NCBI GenBank assembly: GCA_050252415.1
Contig: JBFWKZ010000079.1
Location: 1-11,786 of the forward strand
Reading direction: 5' to 3'
From: Heteroscillospira sp050252415
Lineage (GTDB): Bacteria > Bacillota > Clostridia > Oscillospirales > Oscillospiraceae
DNA: 11,786 bases
The notes under the pieces were generated by a model. The model saw only the letters and a list, made by a program, of their open reading frames with translations. It searched no databases and was not told the DNA's origin. The position numbers and the translations under genes are program-made. Within the stretch, counting starts at the first letter, position 1. Every line of letters starts with the position of its first letter. Positions 6,530-11,786 of this stretch are shown piece after piece.

Positions 6530-7552
6530 ATGAATTCTTATGAGCGCATCATGGCGGCATTCCGCCACGAAGAGGCAGATATGGTCCCCCTGACCGAGTT
6601 TGGCGTCAATGAAAAGATCTGGCGGGCACTGGGGGCAAACAGTTTGTATGCGTTCCAGCAGCAGGCGGGTTATGATCTCATTAACGTCCGCATCAAGTAT
6701 AAGCCGATTGAAGACGACGGCGTCCACTATACGGACGAATGGGGTATCGGCTTTAAGCGCAATGAGGAGGCCACCGGTCACGCCACCGTACATCCTATAC
6801 AGGGACCTGAGGATATGGGCAAGCTCATCCTGCCGCCGCCCGATGATCCTTACCGCTTCTTTTATCTTGAGCAGGCGGTAAAAGACTTTAAGGGCGAGCG
6901 CGCCATCTGTTTCTCTACCCGTGCAATGTTCCTGTGGGCGGCAGAGCTCTGCGGCATGGATAATCTCATGATGCTTATGTTTACAGAGCCCGAGTTTGTT
7001 GAAGACCTTCTGGATAAAATTCTCGAAAACCAGATCGCCGTTGTAAAAAATGCCCTCAAGATGGGCGCCGACATTATCGACGACACCGACGACTATGCCT
7101 TCAACACGGGTCCTCTTATGTCTCCCGATATGTTTGAAGATATGATCGTTCCCCGCCTGACCCGCTTCACCGAAGAGGTGCACAAGGCCGGCGGAAAGCT
7201 TATAAAGCATACGGACGGCAACGTCAATAAAATTCTGGGACAGATCGTCTCCTGCGGCGTTGACGCCTATCACAGCATTGACCCCATGGCAGGTATGAAT
7301 ATTGCCGACGTCAAAGCAAAGTACGGCGACAAGATCACATTGTTCGGCAACGTGGACTGCGGCAACCTTTTGTCTTTCGGCAAACCGGAGGATGTCCGCG
7401 AAGCGGTCAAAAACTGCATCCGTTTGGCAGGTCCCGGCGGCGGTTATGTGCTTGCCTCCAGCAATACTATCCCCTCTTCGGCAAAGCCTGAAAACGTGCA
7501 GATGATGATAGACGCTACCCGTGAATTTGGAAAGTATCCCATAAACCTGTAA
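6530..7552 (+). CDS. Uroporphyrinogen decarboxylase (URO-D) superfamily protein, MtaA/CmuA-like methyltransferase
   Basis: The start is the ATG at 6530, with AGGAGG 6 nt upstream. The frame is open further upstream, but that part contains the promoter. The 340-aa product is a TIM-barrel protein of the URO-D superfamily. The C-terminal half has KHTDGNV (226-232), GVDAYHSIDP (243-252) and LFGNVDCG (271-278). H227, D229 and C277 are candidate zinc ligands, as in methylcobalamin-dependent methyltransferases (MtaA/MtbA use His and Cys). The N-terminal arginine-rich motif of true HemE is absent, so it is probably not a haem enzyme. Related proteins move methyl groups between a substrate or thiol and a corrinoid protein, but no corrinoid protein or activase gene is adjacent. 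It is monocistronic and divergent from the ECF operon. No membrane segment is seen, so it is cytoplasmic. The specific substrate is unknown. Confidence 0.82.
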   Translation: MNSYERIMAAFRHEEADMVPLTEFGVNEKIWRALGANSLYAFQQQAGYDLINVRIKYKPIEDDGVHYTDEWGIGFKRNEEATGHATVHPIQGPEDMGKLILPPPDDPYRFFYLEQAVKDFKGERAICFSTRAMFLWAAELCGMDNLMMLMFTEPEFVEDLLDKILENQIAVVKNALKMGADIIDDTDDYAFNTGPLMSPDMFEDMIVPRLTRFTEEVHKAGGKLIKHTDGNVNKILGQIVSCGVDAYHSIDPMAGMNIADVKAKYGDKITLFGNVDCGNLLSFGKPEDVREAVKNCIRLAGPGGGYVLASSNTIPSSAKPENVQMMIDATREFGKYPINL

Positions 7553-7565
7553 TAACAGTCCGGCA

Positions 7566-7607
7566 AAAAACCTCCTGATGCAGACAAAACTGCATCAGGA
7601 GGTTTTT
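7566..7607. terminator. Bidirectional terminator between the methyltransferase-like gene and gntR
   Basis: A perfect 18-bp stem (7566-7583 with 7590-7607) with an ACAAAA loop has A-runs on its left flank and a T-run on its right. It can therefore end transcripts arriving from either of the two convergent genes, whose stop codons lie 13 nt and 18 nt away. Confidence 0.9.
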
Positions 7608-7625
7608 AATAAAAGAACATCGGTT

Positions 7626-8351
7626 TTATTTTTCTTCATGGCACCTGCGGTTAAAACTGCCGACAACACATTTTGCGGTACCGGAAATATGCGCTTTATA
7701 GGCATCAATCGCCTTTTTTGTGTCGCCGGCCAACATACTGTCGATGATGTTCATATTCTCGCGCTGGGATCTCATTGCGCGCTCGGGACTTTGAAAAAAG
7801 AGCTCGTTCAGCATGGCATTCAGGGCGGATGTCTTCTCGGCAATCTCCCCGACAAAGATGTTGTTGTTGAGGCCTATGATGAGGTTATGAAAAGCGGTAT
7901 CCAGCGCGGCATATTTTGTGAGATCGGCCTCCTTGACCTTGATGAGTTTCTCCATTTCATCCCGCATACGTATGAGTACAGCGCGGGTATCAGGCGTCAT
8001 CATCTCGTTTGCGCGGCTCAGTCCTCTCTCTTCCAGCATACAGCGCAGATCGAGCGCATCGACAACATACTTTTCCGTGAGTTCCCTGACAAAGATACCA
8101 CGGTTTGGAATGATGGTGAGTATGCCGTCTCCGGCGAGGCGGTGCAGTGCCTCGCGCACCGGGGAACGGCTGACATTAAAGCGTTTGGCGAGCTCCGCCT
8201 CCTTGAGCTGTTCCCCCTCGCGGAAAACGCGGTTTATCACGTCACGCCGGATGATCTGATAGACCTGTTCCTGAATAGTGGAGTTTATAATTTCCGGATT
8301 ATTTATGTTAAGTTTTTCAAAAAAATTCAATTTCCTCATCCCTATCGTCAA
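7626..8351 (-). CDS. GntR-family transcriptional regulator, FadR/FCD subfamily
   Basis: Residues are numbered from the TTG at 8351. The N-terminal winged helix (about 25-92) has EAELAKRFNVSRSPVREALHRL, the GntR recognition core, and the wing IIPNRGIFV. An all-helical FCD ligand domain (about 98-230) follows. FCD proteins usually bind a metal through Asp and three His to hold a small carboxylate. Here D151, H155 and H221 are present, but the central His is replaced by Asn199 (SQRENMNII). The start is uncertain: TTG at 8351 and ATG at 8339 are both possible, and neither has a good ribosome binding site. The gene lies 121 nt downstream of the LarA-like gene on the same strand without a clear terminator between, so it is probably the local repressor of the esterase-LarA operon. 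The ligand is likely an organic acid handled by that pathway (inference). Confidence 0.9.
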   Translation of the reverse strand: MTIGMRKLNFFEKLNINNPEIINSTIQEQVYQIIRRDVINRVFREGEQLKEAELAKRFNVSRSPVREALHRLAGDGILTIIPNRGIFVRELTEKYVVDALDLRCMLEERGLSRANEMMTPDTRAVLIRMRDEMEKLIKVKEADLTKYAALDTAFHNLIIGLNNNIFVGEIAEKTSALNAMLNELFFQSPERAMRSQRENMNIIDSMLAGDTKKAIDAYKAHISGTAKCVVGSFNRRCHEEK

Positions 8352-8472
8352 ACAGCATAAGTGTCCGCCGGCAGCGTACTATTCTATACTGTTATAAGAT
8401 TTCTATGCCCTTTTAAAGCCAAAGATCCCACAGTTCTCAGGCAAACGCATTGGTAATATTTTGGAGAGCAAT

Positions 8473-9744
8473 CTAAAGCATGGGTATGACGGAAATACCA
8501 TCCGGAACGATAACATAGTGCGGACACGTACCGGCTATCGAATCAGCGGCCAACATAGCCTTTTCAAGGTTCGGTGCAAATTCCATCTTCATCTCATGCA
8601 CCATGTCTTTCAGCTCCGGGCGGGTCACTACGATGACGCGGTGTTTTATAAGCACGCGCGCCAACATTTGGTATTGCCACTGGTCCATCTGCGTCTTATC
8701 CTGCGGTATTGTCAGTATGTGCTCATAGAGCTTTTGCGCACTCTCACAGCCCCGCATCGCCATGTAAAAATCGTCACTCCCGCTGCCATCGGCACATTCG
8801 GCACACATAATGATAACACCGTTTTCCGTGGCAAAGCGCGCTGCGGTAACCATGCCTTTGACCGCCTGATACAGGTTCTGGTCCAATGGGGCCCCACCAT
8901 TGGAGGTGATGACGATATCTCCTCTTTTTTGGGGTTTTACGCCGCAGTAATCCATAAGTTTTTCACAGCCGGCATAGTGGGCCCTAATCGCGTCGCCGAC
9001 AAAAGCGGCAACTGTGCGGTGCTCTGAATTAAGTATGACATTGACAATAAATTTTAACTTTGCCATCTGGGCCGCCACAATCATGTCGCGGTGTATGGGA
9101 TTGCCATCCAGCACACCGGTCCTCGCATAGGGATCTGCCAGAAAAGCGCTGCAGTGGTTTCCCATAACGGTTTTTTGGTCACAGATGCCGGGCAGGACGC
9201 TCTTGCGCCCGCCGGAAAATCCGGCAAAAAAGTGCGGCTCGATAAATCCCTCTGCAACCAGAAGATCGCATTCCGTCGCCGTCCGGTCAATGACCAGCGG
9301 TGCACCGGAGGGCAAGGTCCCTATTTCGACATTTCTCTTGCTTCGGCTGTCATGAACAACAATATTCTCCCGATAAAAAATCTCGTCGCCAAGTTTGGAA
9401 CGCAGCTCGTCGCAGCTCGTAAGGCGGTGACAACCGGTGGCAACCAACAGCGTCACATCGATATTGGGCGATCCCTCCCGCAGCTCTGCAAGCATTGCGG
9501 GTAAAATTTCACGGCTCGGTACCGGGCGCGTATGATCGCTGATAAGAATTACGGCACTTTCTTTGCCGCAGGCCAATTCGCTTAAACCGGGACTGCCGAT
9601 TGGATTTTCCATCGCATTTTTAACCAGCTCTGAACCGGACAGGCCCGAAGCGAGCTCACCTAGGCGCGTGGTGAGCGTTTCACAGCTCGCCATTGGTCTA
9701 TCTGCTTCAAGATAGCCATGCCCATAGGGAATTTTAAGATTCAT
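8473..9744 (-). CDS. larA: LarA-family nickel-pincer racemase/epimerase (lactate racemase-like, DUF2088)
   Basis: The start MNLKIPYG (ATG at 9744) is chosen because a GGAAAGAGAG ribosome binding site precedes it and the 423-aa length matches LarA of Lactobacillus plantarum (424 aa). The frame runs 38 codons further upstream, but that part lacks similarity. Recalled LarA active-site residues are in register: D70 and R73 in SDHTRP, H106 in ATGCH, H171 in EPHFFAG, K181 in GGRK (the lysine that tethers the nickel-pincer cofactor), H197 in MGNH (nickel ligand), and Y292/K296 in LYQAVKG. The enzyme should racemise or epimerise a 2-hydroxyacid by hydride transfer. Homologues act on many hydroxyacids besides lactate, so the substrate is open. 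Cofactor genes larB, larC and larE are not in this window. The gene follows the esterase by 76 nt and precedes gntR. Confidence 0.9.
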   Translation of the reverse strand: MNLKIPYGHGYLEADRPMASCETLTTRLGELASGLSGSELVKNAMENPIGSPGLSELACGKESAVILISDHTRPVPSREILPAMLAELREGSPNIDVTLLVATGCHRLTSCDELRSKLGDEIFYRENIVVHDSRSKRNVEIGTLPSGAPLVIDRTATECDLLVAEGFIEPHFFAGFSGGRKSVLPGICDQKTVMGNHCSAFLADPYARTGVLDGNPIHRDMIVAAQMAKLKFIVNVILNSEHRTVAAFVGDAIRAHYAGCEKLMDYCGVKPQKRGDIVITSNGGAPLDQNLYQAVKGMVTAARFATENGVIIMCAECADGSGSDDFYMAMRGCESAQKLYEHILTIPQDKTQMDQWQYQMLARVLIKHRVIVVTRPELKDMVHEMKMEFAPNLEKAMLAADSIAGTCPHYVIVPDGISVIPML

Positions 9745-9820
9745 TTTTCTCTCTTTCCGGATAACTATCCATATGGGCCGGAGAAACAAGAACTGTTCCA
9801 GCCGGCTCTTTTCACATCTC

Positions 9821-11431
9821 TCAGAAGTGTTCTCTATAAAATTTATCCAGATTCTCACTGAAAAATCGTCCGCTTAACACATTCGCAAGGAGGTACCGCT
9901 TGCGATCCGATGTGAGAGAGGTATCCTGCAGCAGCTCTTCAAAAACTGCCTTCTCGCATATTGTCTCTTGCGTCATAGCGACGCGGGCATGTTGACAGCC
10001 CGCATCAAAACGCATCAGGCATCCCTTGCCGCTCCATCTCTCCCAGACGGGCAGCCCGGGGGAGTTTGGATCGCCGGTACGCATAAAGGACCGGATGTAG
10101 GTGCGGTAAATTTCAGCCAGCTCCTCTCGGCCTTTTCGATTTTTGTCACACCAGACGTTTTTTGAAAAGGCATAATCTTCACATTCTTGACCCATAATGA
10201 GGTATAAGTCTAATCCATGCGTGCCGCCCATACGCATTGCCGCATACTCGTCCGTCACCAAGGGGTCCATCCCCCACAGGCATCTGCCCGCATAGACCGG
10301 GGCATGACCGGGCACCGCTGAAAAAGCCTTTGCATTCTGTTCGGCGTTGATATAGCCGAACAGGTATCCACCGTATTTTGCTGCAAAGCGGTACTCACGT
10401 GCAACTTCGGGATCTGAAAAATCCGCTTTGAGAAATAAGAGATCGTTATTGAGGTGTGCACTGAACTCACGTCCGCCGCTCAGACACATCATGGGAATCG
10501 TCCCCTCTTTGCCATCGCTCAAAACGGCAAAGCCCTCTTTTGGAATCAGTCTGCCGTCGGCAAAGAGGTGCGGGAAAACGGACATGCGTATTGCGGCATT
10601 CGGCATTAACAGCGCCAGGCGTTTTCCGGAGATCGAATATAGCCAGTCGCGTACGGCAGCATCGTCGGTCCGGAGCCATTGTGCCGCCTCTTCGTCAGAG
10701 CAGGCCATGCCGTCTGCAACAGCCAGCGGCGCTATGGCGCGGGCGGCGATATTTGCACCATACTCCGGATCTGTCGCCGTGAAGCCGCCGCTAAATGTCA
10801 GCGCTCGGGCAAATTTACCCCGGAACGCGGGCGATATGAGCATGCACAGCAGGTCCCGCGCGCCGGAGGAAAAACCGCAGGCGGTAATATTTCCGGGGTC
10901 TCCGCCAAAAGCGGCAATGTTTTCAGCTGTCCAATTAAGTGCTGAAAGAATATCCAAAAGCCCGAAATTCCCGGAGTCCCCATAGGAATCCCCACGCTTT
11001 AGTACCGGGAGGGTTAACCAGCCAAGGGCATTCAGGCGCAGGTTAATTGTGACGACGACAGCATTCAGTGCTATAGCCATCGCGTCTCCGTCCATCATCT
11101 CACCGGCCCCTGTTTGGTTGTTTCCGCCATGAATAAAAAAGAGTACCGGCAAACCGTTTTCTTCCGTATTCGGCCGGTAGATATTCAAGTATAAGCAGTC
11201 CTCACTGCCGATCACCGCATCACCCTGTCTCTGCAGACTCACCGGAGAAAGTTTTTTTGCTGTGCGTACACCTTCCCAAGGCGCATAAGGCTGCGGTGCC
11301 CGCCAACGTTTCTTCCTAACCGGCGGGGCGGCATAGGGTATCCCAAGCCATTTCAGGGTCTCACCGGTCAGCGGCAAAAGCCCCTCGACCTTGCCCCGGG
11401 AAGTATGACGAATAAGACACGCCGTATTCAA
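9821..11431 (-). CDS. Type-B carboxylesterase (alpha/beta hydrolase)
   Basis: The start is TTG at 11431, with GAGGTG 8 nt upstream; the leucine-rich start has no signal peptide, so the protein is cytoplasmic. The 536-aa length is typical of the family. It has the type-B signature EDCLYLN (77-83), the oxyanion loop HGG (101-103), and the conserved stretch ending FGGDPGNIT (175-183). The nucleophile elbow is GFSSG (186-190, Ser188). The acid is probably E322 (SGGREF), and the histidine is H405 in GGTHGLDL, where the family has HGxDL. All three catalytic positions are filled, so it should be active. It hydrolyses a carboxylic ester; the natural ester is unknown. It is the first gene of the set with larA and gntR, suggesting it frees the acid that the LarA-like enzyme then isomerises (inference). 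Confidence 0.92.
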   Translation of the reverse strand: MNTACLIRHTSRGKVEGLLPLTGETLKWLGIPYAAPPVRKKRWRAPQPYAPWEGVRTAKKLSPVSLQRQGDAVIGSEDCLYLNIYRPNTEENGLPVLFFIHGGNNQTGAGEMMDGDAMAIALNAVVVTINLRLNALGWLTLPVLKRGDSYGDSGNFGLLDILSALNWTAENIAAFGGDPGNITACGFSSGARDLLCMLISPAFRGKFARALTFSGGFTATDPEYGANIAARAIAPLAVADGMACSDEEAAQWLRTDDAAVRDWLYSISGKRLALLMPNAAIRMSVFPHLFADGRLIPKEGFAVLSDGKEGTIPMMCLSGGREFSAHLNNDLLFLKADFSDPEVAREYRFAAKYGGYLFGYINAEQNAKAFSAVPGHAPVYAGRCLWGMDPLVTDEYAAMRMGGTHGLDLYLIMGQECEDYAFSKNVWCDKNRKGREELAEIYRTYIRSFMRTGDPNSPGLPVWERWSGKGCLMRFDAGCQHARVAMTQETICEKAVFEELLQDTSLTSDRKRYLLANVLSGRFFSENLDKFYREHF

Positions 11432-11456
11432 AGTAGCTGCACCTCGGATCGTATAA

Positions 11457-11492
11457 TGTATACAATTATAACATATTTATAAAGCATTTCAA
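11457..11492 (-). promoter_or_regulatory. Promoter of the esterase-larA operon with TGTATACA operator-like palindrome
   Basis: On the - strand, -35 TTGAAA (11492-11487), a 16-nt spacer and -10 TATAAT (11470-11465) form a good sigma-A promoter. Directly after the -10 is ATTGTATACATT, whose core TGTATACA (11464-11457) is a perfect palindrome. Its position over the predicted start site, and its likeness to the TTGTATACAA-type sites of FadR/FCD GntR proteins, make it a candidate operator for the GntR regulator at 7626-8351. Confidence 0.7.
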
Positions 11493-11679
11493 GATATAGC
11501 CTATCTTTTTTACAATATAAAAGCATTCTGTTGATCTGCTGTTTTTATTGTTAATTTATAATCATAAATTTTATATCTGAATTTTTGATTATAAATAACT
11601 TTGATATATTTTTTACAAATTTACCTTGATTATTAATCTTTTTTTTAACATATACTATAATCTGCATATTGCGAGCGTC
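11493..11679. other. AT-rich intergenic stretch with inverted repeats
   Basis: No gene is visible between the esterase promoter and the window's right edge. This part is far richer in A and T than the rest of the window. It contains an 11-bp inverted repeat (ATTTATAATCA at 11554-11564, TGATTATAAAT at 11586-11596). A smaller overlapping one is AATTTAT-N4-ATAAATT (11553-11570). A TATAAT at 11656-11661 on the + strand could be a -10 element for a gene beyond the window, but no matching -35 stands at the right distance. Confidence 0.5.
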
Positions 11680-11732
11680 AGCGGCCACAAATGCGCCGCG
11701 TAGCGGCCGCAATGCGGAAGCTCAGCGGCCAC
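11680..11732. repeat. GC-rich 22-nt tandem repeat, about 2.4 copies
   Basis: AGCGGCCRC begins at 11680, 11702 and 11724, exactly 22 nt apart. The first two units go on with A(A)ATGCG before diverging; the third is cut short after AGCGGCCACC. It follows abruptly on the AT-rich stretch. The remaining bases to 11786 hold small palindromes (TCCAT-A-ATGGA near 11752, TCCGC-ATCA-GCGGA near 11768) and no gene. Confidence 0.6.
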
Positions 11733-11786
11733 CCTTAATTTGAATCAATCCTCCATAATGGATGTATCCGCATCAGCGGAAATATT

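Noticed and set aside
6491..7273. 260-aa open frame on the - strand inside the methyltransferase-like gene
   Set aside because: It is a shadow of the well-supported + strand gene, with no recognisable motif.
6530..7552. Haem-pathway uroporphyrinogen decarboxylase (hemE)
   Set aside because: The N-terminal arginine motif of HemE is missing, and the HTD/GNVDCG motifs point to the methyltransferase branch.
7578..8360. 260-aa open frame on the + strand opposite gntR
   Set aside because: It runs through the bidirectional terminator and is antisense to a clear GntR/FCD gene; its composition is not protein-like.
9745..9858. 38-residue N-terminal extension of the LarA-like protein
   Set aside because: It overlaps the end of the esterase gene, lacks similarity to LarA, and the internal ATG has a ribosome binding site and gives the normal family length.
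11680..11732. CRISPR array
   Set aside because: The 22-nt periodic units abut without spacers and there are no cas genes.

Overview
The window looks like chromosome from a Gram-positive member of the Clostridia, most likely an Oscillospiraceae/Ruminococcaceae-type gut anaerobe. This is inferred from an S-layer-homology (SLH) surface protein, an energy-coupling-factor (ECF) transporter, an FCD-type GntR regulator, clean sigma-A-like promoters, AGGAGG-type ribosome binding sites, TTG/GTG starts and many perfect stem-loop terminators. No phage, transposase, tRNA, rRNA or CRISPR array is visible.

Layout. (1) 1-1070, + strand: the 3' part of a secreted protein with a DUF4430 (transcobalamin-C-like) domain and three SLH repeats. 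(2) 1139-1500: a non-coding, hairpin-dense element bounded by perfect 10-bp inverted repeats, followed by two strong stem-loops that terminate the opposing gene. (3) 1611-2285, - strand: a Crp/Fnr regulator with its own consensus promoter and a TGTTG-N6-CAACA palindrome just after the predicted start of transcription. (4) 2438-6012, - strand: a two-gene ECF transport operon. The first gene is the T component. The second, overlapping it by 28 nt, is a 903-aa fusion of two ATPases and an S-type membrane domain. (5) 6013-6529: a divergent regulatory region. On the - strand it gives a long structured leader with a B12-box heptamer, a closing P1-like stem and a terminator just before the T gene, which I read as a divergent cobalamin riboswitch. 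On the + strand it holds the promoter of (6) 6530-7552, a URO-D-superfamily methyltransferase-like gene. (7) 7626-11431, - strand: a carboxylesterase, a LarA-type nickel-pincer racemase and a GntR/FCD regulator in one direction, from a promoter with a TGTATACA palindrome. (8) 11432-11786: a very AT-rich stretch, then a GC-rich 22-nt tandem repeat, with no gene visible.

Two themes emerge. The first is corrinoid handling: a DUF4430 surface protein, an ECF transporter whose S domain resembles cobalamin-type S components, a probable B12 riboswitch, and a methyltransferase of a superfamily that often works with corrinoid proteins. The second is a small catabolic cassette (esterase, 2-hydroxyacid racemase or epimerase, FCD regulator) that may free and isomerise a 2-hydroxyacid. 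Substrates cannot be read from sequence. The riboswitch class and the cobalamin assignment are inferences.
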